The notes beneath the pieces are model-generated. The model saw only the letters and a list, made by a program, of their open reading frames with translations, ran no database searches and was not told the DNA's origin. From the IMG/VR virus record IMGVR_UViG_3300010397_000020, positions 1-46,712 of that record: a stretch of DNA of 46,712 nucleotides. The stretch is one strand, 5' to 3'. Source of the stretch: a virus. The first letter of the stretch is position 1. Each line of letters starts with the position of its first letter. A program made the position numbers and the translations under genes. This document shows, one piece after another, positions 8,900-15,819 of this stretch.

Positions 8900-9229
8900 A
8901 TGGCCGGACGCGCCCTGACAGGCCAGAACGTCCAAGACAAAGCAGCCACCTGCGTCGAGCAGGTCTGGTTCGCGCTCGACGCGTGCAACCAGATGTACCG
9001 GTGGTTCACGGACGCCACGCACACCGACACGTACCTGAACAACCTCGGCATCAGTGGCACCGCGGCGGGCGCGGGCACGGACGTGAAGCTGCTGCGTGAC
9101 TCCATCTCGGACCTCGGGAGCACCACCAACGGTCTCTGGGCCGTCGCTCACGGCCTGTTCGTGCCCGGCGGGACGAACAACTTCTTCTTCAACGCGAAAG
9201 CCCTGACCGGGGTCACCTACACCGGTTAA
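8900..9229 (+). CDS. hypothetical virion-region protein
   Basis: 109 residues, unrecognised. Helical N-terminal half (CVEQVWFALDACNQMYRWF) and a Gly/Asn/Phe-rich C-terminus ending TGVTYTG. It sits in the head-tail region with its own spacing from both neighbours. It is probably a structural protein by position. Confidence 0.65.
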   Translation: MAGRALTGQNVQDKAATCVEQVWFALDACNQMYRWFTDATHTDTYLNNLGISGTAAGAGTDVKLLRDSISDLGSTTNGLWAVAHGLFVPGGTNNFFFNAKALTGVTYTG

Positions 9230-9276
9230 CAGCTCCGTGGCCCGAAGCGGCCAACCAACCATCGAAAGGCACAAGC

Positions 9277-9795
9277 ATGGCCCGCTACGGCGCTTCGATC
9301 CTGTCCCAGGCCGCGCAGCTTTCCGGCGTCAACGCGACCACGACCGTCAACGGCTACATGGGCTACTGGGGTGGCAGCGCGACCTCCGGTTTCCGGCTGC
9401 GTCGCCTTCAGCTCGGTGTGATCGCGGGCGCGTCGGTGCCGACGTCGCAGCAGATCTCTGTCGGCGTCTACCGGCAGACGGTCGCCCCGGCGGGCACCGG
9501 CATTGCGGCCGCGGTCGCGGGTCAGCCGTACGAGACGTGGACGCCGCAGACCGACCCGACGGCGGGGATCTTCGCGATCACCGCGACCACGATCGGCACG
9601 ACCGGCCCGACGCTGGCGACGAACCCGATCGCGGTCATCCCGTTCAACACCCAGTCCACTTTGGATCTCCCTTACGAGTTCACGGAGGAGATCGTCAGTG
9701 CCATCGGCACGGCCAACGGCATCGCCTTCGTGAACATCGGCAACACCCTGCCCGCCTCGCACCAGATCCGTCTCAACGTCGAGATCGAGGTGTAA
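9277..9795 (+). CDS. hypothetical virion-region beta-rich protein
   Basis: 172 residues. The sequence is rich in Thr, Ala, Gly and Ile with alternating hydrophobic positions, suggesting a beta-sandwich. It includes FRLRRLQLGVIAG, QISVGVYRQTV and IRLNVEIEV at the end. ATG 9277 follows a GAAAGG site. It is likely a minor structural or decoration protein; the function is not identifiable. Confidence 0.65.
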   Translation: MARYGASILSQAAQLSGVNATTTVNGYMGYWGGSATSGFRLRRLQLGVIAGASVPTSQQISVGVYRQTVAPAGTGIAAAVAGQPYETWTPQTDPTAGIFAITATTIGTTGPTLATNPIAVIPFNTQSTLDLPYEFTEEIVSAIGTANGIAFVNIGNTLPASHQIRLNVEIEV

Positions 9796-9799
9796 AGCC

Positions 9800-10027
9800 G
9801 TGGGGCAATCCGCCTTCAACTCGCTTCCGCTTCCGGTGCAGTACTTCGCGGCCCCGATCCGCTCGGACGGGGCGCTGCTGGTCGCCGACGACTTGAAGAG
9901 GCGTGTGCGGCCGCCCAGCGGTCGCTTCCTGGTCTACGCCGCGCATTGTTCTGGTGATTTCTTCGATACGCGGGAAGAGGCGGCGTGCGGCATGCGGGGC
10001 GGCCGACGTCGCAAGGCCGAGGCCTGA
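9800..10027 (+). CDS. small hypothetical protein
   Basis: 75 residues with a GTG start 2 bases after the previous stop. N-terminal half hydrophobic/aromatic (LPVQYFAAPIRS), C-terminal half basic (MRGGRRRKAEA). No family recognised. Its tight spacing indicates the same transcription unit as the virion genes. Confidence 0.55.
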   Translation: MGQSAFNSLPLPVQYFAAPIRSDGALLVADDLKRRVRPPSGRFLVYAAHCSGDFFDTREEAACGMRGGRRRKAEA

Positions 10028-10053
10028 TCACTCCTCGTTGAGAGGTTCGGGCT

Positions 10054-11712
10054 GTGTCACGCAACTTCGATCTCGCGTCCGGCCCGAACTACTCGGTCAA
10101 CTCGGTCGGCTCGTGCGGGGCGGTCGGCAACGGCGCCTACACGATCATCTGCCTGTTCAACATCAACTCGGGCAACAACAGCTCGGGCCTGATCTCGTTC
10201 CTGACGTCAGGCATCAACGCTGAGCTGATCGTCGACGCGAACCAGCTGTTCGGGGCGGGTGACTTCGGCGGCGGCCAGACCGGTGTCACCGTCAGCACAT
10301 GGTGGTGGGCGGCGGTCCGCAAAGCCGCCGGAACGAACGTCTACCGGTACTCGCTCCGGCAGTACAACACCGGCTCGACCACCCACCAGAACAGCGCCTC
10401 CACGTTCGCCGACTCCGGGGTCACGAACACGTCCATCCGGCTCGGCGACGGCGACGACCGCGGCAACGCCCTGATCGCCGTCTGGGCCGCCTGGACAAGC
10501 AACCTGTCCGACAGCGCTGTTGCCGGGATGTTCACCACCGCGGCGGCCGACGTCGCGGCCCAATCACCGCAAGGACTGTGGCTGGGCAACCAGCTGTCCG
10601 GCTCGGACCCGATCAACGACTCGATCGGCACCGCCAACCAGACCTCGGTCAACGGGTCGATCGGCGTCGGCAGCGACCCGCCCTCGTACAACTACTCGCT
10701 GAGCAGTTCAGGCCCCGCGTTCCCGCCGAACCTGGAGCAGCGCCGCCGGCTACTGGTCGCGCCGCGGCAGGTCCGCGGTGGTGGCCGGATCTCCTCGCCG
10801 GTCCGGGCGCAGGTGAACCCGCCGTTCCCGCTGAACGGTATCCATCAGCCCCGCCAGTTGCGCGGCAAGCTCGCGCGCCGGGGCGAGTGCTGGATGCCGA
10901 TTCCGGCGCAGGTGGTTGTCGCGGCCGTGCCATATCCGCCGCAGCCGGAGCGGGAACGGATCAAGATCCTGCGCGCGTTCCGGGGCCGGATGTCCGCGCC
11001 GCCCCTGGATCAGGCCCCGGCTCCGCCGCCGGTTCACGCCCGGGCGAAGAGCTTCCGAGCCCGGGCGCGCATGGAGGCCGTGTCCCCGGTCCCGGCGCAG
11101 GTGGTCGTGAACGCGCCGCCGTACCCGCCGCAGAGTGTCCGGACCCGGTTGCGTGGGCTGCGGCTGTTCCGGCCGCACCTCGCCGCGCCAGTGCCGTCTC
11201 AGGTGGTCGTGGCGCCGCCGTCGTACACGCCGCTCGCGGTGCGCACCCGGCTGAAGTTCGCGCGCATCTTCCGGGCCCGGACTGCCGCCCCGGTCCCTGA
11301 CCAGCTCATCGCCCCGCCCGCCCCGCACCCGCGGCCGCGGGGGATCGCGCCGCGGCGTGGCCATGCGGCGATGCCCGCACCACCGCAGACCGTCGTCGCG
11401 CCGCCCGCCTACCCGCCGCGCCCGGTCCGGTCCCGACTCAAGGGGTTGCGGCAGTCCCGCGGCCGCGAGGCGGCCATGCCGGTCCCCCCGCAGATCGTCA
11501 TTCCGCCGCCGCCGTACGCGCCGGTGTTCGCGCGGCTGAAGAAGAAGCTCGTCGGCCTGTTCCGGCCGAGCGTGGCCACACCGCTCGCCGCGGTCTGCGA
11601 CTGCACGACGCACCGCCCGAACCTGGGCACCACATCCCGGCCCGGCTCCGGAATCACCGCACGGCCCAATAGCGGCACGACGAGCAGGCCCTGCTCCTGC
11701 GGCAACGACTGA
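10054..11712 (+). CDS. LamG-like virion protein with Pro/Arg-rich tandem repeats
   Basis: 552 residues in two parts. Residues about 1-220 look like a concanavalin/LamG jelly-roll domain (TIICLFNINSG, WWWAAVRKAAG, IRLGDGDDRGNALIAVWAAW), a fold that often binds carbohydrate. Residues about 230-515 consist of roughly eight degenerate repeats of 28-35 residues. Each has Pro-x-Gln-Val-Val-Val, a PPxYPP turn and a basic VRxRLKxLRxFRxR stretch. The end is Thr/Ser/Cys-rich (NSGTTSRPCSCGND). The LamG part may bind the cell surface or a virion glycan; the repeat part is strongly cationic and extended. Confidence 0.75.
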   Translation: MSRNFDLASGPNYSVNSVGSCGAVGNGAYTIICLFNINSGNNSSGLISFLTSGINAELIVDANQLFGAGDFGGGQTGVTVSTWWWAAVRKAAGTNVYRYSLRQYNTGSTTHQNSASTFADSGVTNTSIRLGDGDDRGNALIAVWAAWTSNLSDSAVAGMFTTAAADVAAQSPQGLWLGNQLSGSDPINDSIGTANQTSVNGSIGVGSDPPSYNYSLSSSGPAFPPNLEQRRRLLVAPRQVRGGGRISSPVRAQVNPPFPLNGIHQPRQLRGKLARRGECWMPIPAQVVVAAVPYPPQPERERIKILRAFRGRMSAPPLDQAPAPPPVHARAKSFRARARMEAVSPVPAQVVVNAPPYPPQSVRTRLRGLRLFRPHLAAPVPSQVVVAPPSYTPLAVRTRLKFARIFRARTAAPVPDQLIAPPAPHPRPRGIAPRRGHAAMPAPPQTVVAPPAYPPRPVRSRLKGLRQSRGREAAMPVPPQIVIPPPPYAPVFARLKKKLVGLFRPSVATPLAAVCDCTTHRPNLGTTSRPGSGITARPNSGTTSRPCSCGND

Positions 11713-11721
11713 GGAGGCACC

Positions 11722-12123
11722 ATGTCCCGCGCCTCCGTCCTCGCCCGCGGCCGAGCCGCAGCCGAAGCCGGCATGGCGGACGCGTGCACGATCCGGCGGC
11801 GCAACGGTGGCACGACGGACCCGGTCACCGGCTACCCGACACAGCCCTACACGCAGCTGTACGCGGGGAAGTGCCGGGTCCAGCAGATCACCGGCACCGC
11901 CCGCCCGCATGACGTCGGTGAGGACTACATCCTCGAACTGCGCATCGACGTCCAGCTCCCGGTGGCCGGGAGCGAGGGACTGAGGGTGGGTGACGAGGTG
12001 CTGATCACCGCCGCGGTCAATGACGCGGATCTGGTCGGCCGGTCGTTCCTGGTGCACGACCTAGCCCACAAATCGGAGGCGACGGCCCGGCGGGTGTCGT
12101 GCACGGAGAAGACGGGGTCCTGA
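11722..12123 (+). CDS. head-closure/connector protein (DUF6093-like)
   Basis: 133 residues. The N-terminus MSRASVLARGRAAAE followed by CTIRRRNGGTTDPVTG and later VGDEVLITAAVNDADLVGRSF matches the DUF6093-type connector common in actinophages, as I recall it. GAGGAGG precedes ATG 11722. The stop overlaps the next ATG by one base. It probably closes the head after packaging. Confidence 0.7.
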   Translation: MSRASVLARGRAAAEAGMADACTIRRRNGGTTDPVTGYPTQPYTQLYAGKCRVQQITGTARPHDVGEDYILELRIDVQLPVAGSEGLRVGDEVLITAAVNDADLVGRSFLVHDLAHKSEATARRVSCTEKTGS

Positions 12124-12512
12124 TGGGCATCGAGTTCGACACGCACGAGATCACCGTCCTCGCCGACGCGATCACCAAGGCGTCCCGGGTGGCGCCCGCC
12201 GACGCGGCGAAGGTCGTGTTCGTCGGCGCGATCAACATCAAGAAGGACGCCGCCCGCCGGATCCGCGGGCACAAGCGGCTGCGAAAGCTGCCCTGGTCGA
12301 TCGACTTCGACACCTATCGCAGCCTCAAAGGACCGGCGGCCGAGATCGGCCCGAACCATGCCAAGGGCCAAGGCGCGCTCGGCAACGTCGCCGAATACGG
12401 CACGGTCAACAACCCGCCGATCCCGTTCATGCGGCCGGCTGCCGACGCCGAGCAGCCGCGGTTCGAGAAGGCGATGGAAGACCTGGCCGTGAAGGCGCTG
12501 GGGCTGGGATGA
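12123..12512 (+). CDS. tail completion protein (HK97 gp10-like)
   Basis: 129 residues. A helical N-terminus is followed by VVFVGAINIKKDAARRI, a GNVAEYGT-N-PPIPFMRPA segment and a final helix, which is the classic gp10-like neck pattern. It starts at ATG 12123 inside the previous stop (TGATG), so it is translationally coupled. It overlaps the next gene by 4 bases. Confidence 0.75.
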   Translation: MGIEFDTHEITVLADAITKASRVAPADAAKVVFVGAINIKKDAARRIRGHKRLRKLPWSIDFDTYRSLKGPAAEIGPNHAKGQGALGNVAEYGTVNNPPIPFMRPAADAEQPRFEKAMEDLAVKALGLG

Positions 12513-12949
12513 GCTGGCCGATTCAGGACCACTGCGACGCATTCCTGACGCTGCTTCGCGCTGCTTCCGGGTCGCCGTCGCTGGCGGTCTACGACGGCAA
12601 GGTCCCTGACAATGCGGAGCCCGCGTACGCGCTGGTCTACTTCTCGATCGAGACACCCGACGGGCTCACCGCGCCGGAATGGCTGTCGCTGACGCTGACC
12701 AGCACGGTCATCAACGCCCGGGCCATCGTGCACTGCGTCGGCGCCGACCCGGAAGGCGCCAAGGCGGCGCGGGCGGTGGCAGGCCGGGTGCGTGCCGCGG
12801 TACTGGATCAGACGCTGACGGTGGCGGGCTATTCGTGCAACCCGGTCCGCTGGATCGAGGGGCAGCCGCCGCAGCGCAACGAAGAGGTCCCCGGCGTGGC
12901 GGTCTTCGACCAGGTCGATGTGTACGGGTGGACCGCGACCTCAAGCTAG
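12509..12949 (+). CDS. tail terminator protein
   Basis: 146 residues. It sits in the slot between the gp10-like protein and the major tail protein where the tail terminator (gpU-like) is normally found. The sequence alternates strands and helices (AYALVYFSIETPDG, NARAIVHCVGADPEGAKAARAVAGRV, VAVFDQVDVYGW), matching that family. ATG 12509 overlaps the previous stop (ATGA). Confidence 0.7.
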   Translation: MSWPIQDHCDAFLTLLRAASGSPSLAVYDGKVPDNAEPAYALVYFSIETPDGLTAPEWLSLTLTSTVINARAIVHCVGADPEGAKAARAVAGRVRAAVLDQTLTVAGYSCNPVRWIEGQPPQRNEEVPGVAVFDQVDVYGWTATSS

Positions 12950-13122
12950 CGCCGGGAAGCGGCGACTGCGGTCAGGATCGCGAAGACGACCAGGCCGGCG
13001 GCGATCGGCAGGACCGCGCCGTGGAAGACGAGCCAGGTCAGGAACGCGGCCACGACCGCCCACATCACTCGGTTACCGACGCTGGACAGCCGCCAGCGGG
13101 ATTCAGCGCTCGTCGATGCCAT
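12946..13122 (-). CDS. small membrane protein encoded against the tail operon
   Basis: 58 residues on the minus strand, filling a gap that has no plausible plus-strand gene. Two membrane-spanning segments are visible (VMWAVVAAFLTWLVFHGAV and LPIAAGLVVFAILTAVAA), with basic residues before the first. Its stop overlaps the tail terminator stop on the other strand. The start is uncertain: ATG at 13122 or GTG at 13149. Orientation against the late operon suggests a moron-type gene with its own expression, perhaps in the lysogen. Confidence 0.55.
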   Translation of the reverse strand: MASTSAESRWRLSSVGNRVMWAVVAAFLTWLVFHGAVLPIAAGLVVFAILTAVAASRR

Positions 13123-13213
13123 GCCGCCGATGGTACGGCCCGCGTGCACGAGATCACTGTCCGCTGTTCGGCGGAGCTCCTATCCGACATTTCCCACTTA
13201 GGGGGTGCGGCGC

Positions 13214-13549
13214 ATGGCGCTGCTCACCGCCGTGTCCGTCCTCCCGACGGCCACGACCGTAACCGGGGCCGCCGTGTCGGCCTCGGACACCATCGCCGCG
13301 GCCGACGTGGGCGTGAACGGCTGCCTCCTCAACGTCAACAACGGCTCCGGCGGCTCGATCAACGTCACCCTGCTGGACCCCGGGACAACTGACGTCGGCA
13401 ACGCCGGCACGACGGTCGCCCAGGCGGTGGCGAACGGCACGGACCGCTGGTTCCGGATCACCCCGCTGCACGTCAACCCGGCCACGGGCGTCGCGACGGT
13501 GACCTACTCCGGCACCACGACCGTCACGTACAAGCTCATCCGGACCTGA
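13214..13549 (+). CDS. hypothetical virion-region protein
   Basis: 111 residues, Thr/Val/Ala/Gly-rich and beta-strand-like (VNGCLLNVNNGSGG, VATVTYSGTTTVTYKL). ATG 13214 follows GGGGGTG by about 7 bases; GTG 13205 is less likely. It lies just before the major tail protein. It could be a small structural protein of the tail or neck. Confidence 0.65.
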   Translation: MALLTAVSVLPTATTVTGAAVSASDTIAAADVGVNGCLLNVNNGSGGSINVTLLDPGTTDVGNAGTTVAQAVANGTDRWFRITPLHVNPATGVATVTYSGTTTVTYKLIRT

Positions 13550-13558
13550 GGGGCATCG

Positions 13559-13867
13559 ATGACCGATAAGAAGTTCTGGATCGCCGACGCCGAGGGCCGT
13601 AAGGCGTGCGTGGCCACCGAGGCGGACCGCGACGAGTGGGTGAAAGTCCGCGGCTGGGTGGAGACGAGCGAACCGGTCGACGGCGAGTTCCAGGCCATCC
13701 GCAACGTCGACCACGGCGGCGTCGGCTTCATGACCCACGCGGCGGTCGCCCTGCACGCCGGCCTCGGCTGGGTGCCGTCCGGCCCGCCCGGTTACGTCGA
13801 GCCCGAGTCGACCCCGGCCAAGAGTTCCTCGTCCAAGTCCGCCAGCAGCGGCGACAAGAAGGAGTAG
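13559..13867 (+). CDS. hypothetical protein upstream of the major tail gene
   Basis: 102 residues. A compact N-terminal part (FWIADAEGRKACV, WVKVRGWVET) is followed by a Pro/Ser/Lys-rich disordered tail (SSSSKSASSGDKKE). It is 9 bases after one gene and 2 bases before the major tail protein. Small proteins of this layout are common at this site in actinophages. The role is unknown. Confidence 0.65.
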   Translation: MTDKKFWIADAEGRKACVATEADRDEWVKVRGWVETSEPVDGEFQAIRNVDHGGVGFMTHAAVALHAGLGWVPSGPPGYVEPESTPAKSSSSKSASSGDKKE

Positions 13868-13869
13868 AG

Positions 13870-14364
13870 ATGGCTGACGTCGTTGCCGATGGCAAAACGA
13901 GGGTCTACTGGGTGACCACCATCGCGAGCCAGGCAGCCCCGACCACGACCGAGCTGAACGCGGGTATCGACCTGACGTCGACCCTGACCGCGGACGGCCT
14001 GAACGGCTTCCAGCCGGACACGGCGGCGGTCGACACCAGCTCGCTGGCGAGCACGTTCACGTCGAACGTCAACGGCCGGACCAGCTTCAGCTCGACGAAG
14101 CTGCGGCTGAAGAAGCAGGCGTCCGGCGACACGATCTTCACCACGTTGGTGCGCGACACCGCGGGCTTCGTGGTGATCCGCCGGTCGATCACCCAGTCGA
14201 CTGCGTGGGCGTCGTCGCAGGCGATCGAGGTGTACCCGGCGCTGATCGGCGAGGTGGCCCGCATGGACCCGGAGCCGAACACGGTCGAGCGGTACGAGCT
14301 GCCTATCATGATCACCGGCGGTACCTCGGGTACCGGCCCGTCGCTGCGCGCCGCCGTCGCGTAG
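13870..14364 (+). CDS. major tail protein
   Basis: 164 residues. The protein forming the tail tube of siphoviruses. It starts MADVVADGKTRVYWV and shows GIDLTSTLTADGLNGFQPD and a beta-rich middle (FTSNVNGRTSFSS). The late VERYELPIMITGG also fits the family. It is followed at once by a strong terminator, as expected for the most highly expressed tail gene. ATG 13870 has GGAGTAGAG upstream. Confidence 0.82.
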   Translation: MADVVADGKTRVYWVTTIASQAAPTTTELNAGIDLTSTLTADGLNGFQPDTAAVDTSSLASTFTSNVNGRTSFSSTKLRLKKQASGDTIFTTLVRDTAGFVVIRRSITQSTAWASSQAIEVYPALIGEVARMDPEPNTVERYELPIMITGGTSGTGPSLRAAVA

Positions 14365-14382
14365 TCCGCACCCTTCCAGCCG

Positions 14383-14404
14383 CCGCCTCTCGGGGCGGTT
14401 TTTT
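14383..14404 (+). terminator. intrinsic terminator after the major tail gene
   Basis: A GC stem (CCGCC at 14383-14387 with GGCGG at 14394-14398) is followed by six T residues (14399-14404). It lies 18 bases after the major tail stop. This probably sets a high ratio of capsid/tail-tube mRNA to downstream tape-measure mRNA. Confidence 0.85.
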
Positions 14405-14471
14405 CGTGCCCGGCCGCCGCTCCCGAACCGGTGGCCGGGCACTCAGTTCGGGACGTTCGGGTAGGAGAACC

Positions 14472-14879
14472 GTGAAAGCGATCATTGTCGACAGCAGCAT
14501 GCCGGAGCTTGACGGAGTCCGCGAAGAACTAGTCGACTGGGCCCGCAGCCTGGGCGCAAATGTGAAGAAGGCAACCTCGCTGTTCATCCTGGCGCAGGAC
14601 GATCGCGGCGGCTGGCAGGCGCATTTCAGCATCAAGCGCGGACCCGAAGGCAACCCCGACGGACCCGACCTGATAGTCCCTGGCGCGAACCGCGTCCAGG
14701 TCGACTACGGATGCACTGTCATCGACGTCGAGCAGGCATCATGGCCGAGCTGGTTTCCCGCTGCCGACGACGTGCCGGACCTTCCCGTATCGGCACTGCT
14801 GGAAGTTCTCGATGTCGCCAAGGCTGCCAACCTCGAGCTGAGGTTCAACCTTCGAGGTCGCGATCGGCTCGGGTGGTGA
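14472..14879 (+). CDS. hypothetical protein upstream of tail assembly chaperones
   Basis: 135 residues, unrecognised. N-terminus VKAIIVDSSMPELDGVREELVDW, a middle with AHFSIKRGPEGN and a C-terminal helix (ALLEVLDVAKAANLELRF). GTG 14472 has AGGAG 4 bases upstream. The stop overlaps the next start. First gene after the terminator. Confidence 0.65.
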   Translation: MKAIIVDSSMPELDGVREELVDWARSLGANVKKATSLFILAQDDRGGWQAHFSIKRGPEGNPDGPDLIVPGANRVQVDYGCTVIDVEQASWPSWFPAADDVPDLPVSALLEVLDVAKAANLELRFNLRGRDRLGW

Positions 14880-15436
14880 CCGTGAGCGGCAAGGGCACGC
14901 TGAAGAACTTCAAGGAGATGCTCGGCACCGCCCGCCTACCGGAGCGCACCGTCGAGATCTGCCTCCGCGGCGACCTGGTCGCCGAGCACCAGCAGGCCGA
15001 ACGTGAGCTGGAACGCGCCAAGAAGGCCGCCGGCAACAGCCTCGCCGGCGACGGCTCCGGCGATCTCGCCGAACGCATTCAGGCCCTCGAAGCCGAGATG
15101 CAGGAAAGCGTCTACACGTTCCGGCTGCGAGGCCTGCCGAGCCCGGACTTCCGCGCGTTCAAGGCCGAGCACCCGATCCGCATCGACGACGGGGAACCGG
15201 ACAAGCAGGACGCCGTCTTCGGGTTCAACGTCGAGAAGGGCTTCGAGCCGCTGACCCGGATGTGCCTCGTCGACCCGGAGCTCGACGACGAGACCTGGGC
15301 GCAGCTGCTGGCCAAGCTCACCGAGAACCAGTTCGAGGAGCTGGCGGCCTGCGCCTGGGTCCTCAACCGCGGGGACGTGGACATCCCTTTCTCGTCGACC
15401 GCCTTCGAGTTGATGCGGGCTTCCGCCGCCGAGTAG
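14876..15436 (+). CDS. tail assembly chaperone, short form (gpG-like)
   Basis: 186 residues. Chaperone that, with its frameshifted longer form, coats the tape measure during tail assembly. It sits directly before the tape measure and contains the typical C-terminal region LDDETWAQLLAKLTENQFEELAACAWVLN. The slippery heptamer CCCTTTC at 15385-15391 lies in the correct reading phase (C CCT TTC) near the end. GTG 14876 overlaps the previous stop; GTG 14882 is an alternative start. Confidence 0.8.
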   Translation: MTVSGKGTLKNFKEMLGTARLPERTVEICLRGDLVAEHQQAERELERAKKAAGNSLAGDGSGDLAERIQALEAEMQESVYTFRLRGLPSPDFRAFKAEHPIRIDDGEPDKQDAVFGFNVEKGFEPLTRMCLVDPELDDETWAQLLAKLTENQFEELAACAWVLNRGDVDIPFSSTAFELMRASAAE

Positions 15437-15816
15437 AGGTAGCCGATCGGCTAGGTATTCCACCGTCGCGCCTCGACGGCCGCGAGCCGCTCGAGGTCAC
15501 CGAGCACGAGTACGAGCGCGGCCGGTTGGTCAGGTCGGTGACGACCCGGGAGTCGCTCTGGACCGAACAGGACCGGGCCGAGCTCATCGCGCTGGCGATC
15601 CACCGCGAGGGGCTGTGCCCGAAGTGCAGCCGGCCGCTCGAGGTGTGCACCTCCGACGAGGGCGCGCCGGGGTCGCCGCAGTTCGAAGTCAGTCAGTCCA
15701 CGTGCCGCGCCACGCGCGCGATCGCCGAGACCGTCAACGGCCTGACCGATGACGGCAAGAAGCCACTCCGTTACGCCGAGGCCCGCCTGTTCGGCACCAC
15801 GATCCGGAAGAGGTGA
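15391..15816 (+). CDS. tail assembly chaperone, -1 frameshift extension (gpT-like)
   Basis: This segment is open in the -1 frame, about 140 residues, and has no independent ribosome-binding site. A -1 slip at CCCTTTC (15385-15391) fuses it to the upstream chaperone. The joined part reads VADRLGIPPSRLDGREPLE, the usual pattern of such extensions, and includes CPKCSRPLEVC. It ends 3 bases before the tape measure. The fused product is inferred from the slippery site and gene order. Confidence 0.78.
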   Translation, partial: LVDRLRVDAGFRRRVEVADRLGIPPSRLDGREPLEVTEHEYERGRLVRSVTTRESLWTEQDRAELIALAIHREGLCPKCSRPLEVCTSDEGAPGSPQFEVSQSTCRATRAIAETVNGLTDDGKKPLRYAEARLFGTTIRKR

Positions 15817-15819
15817 ACC

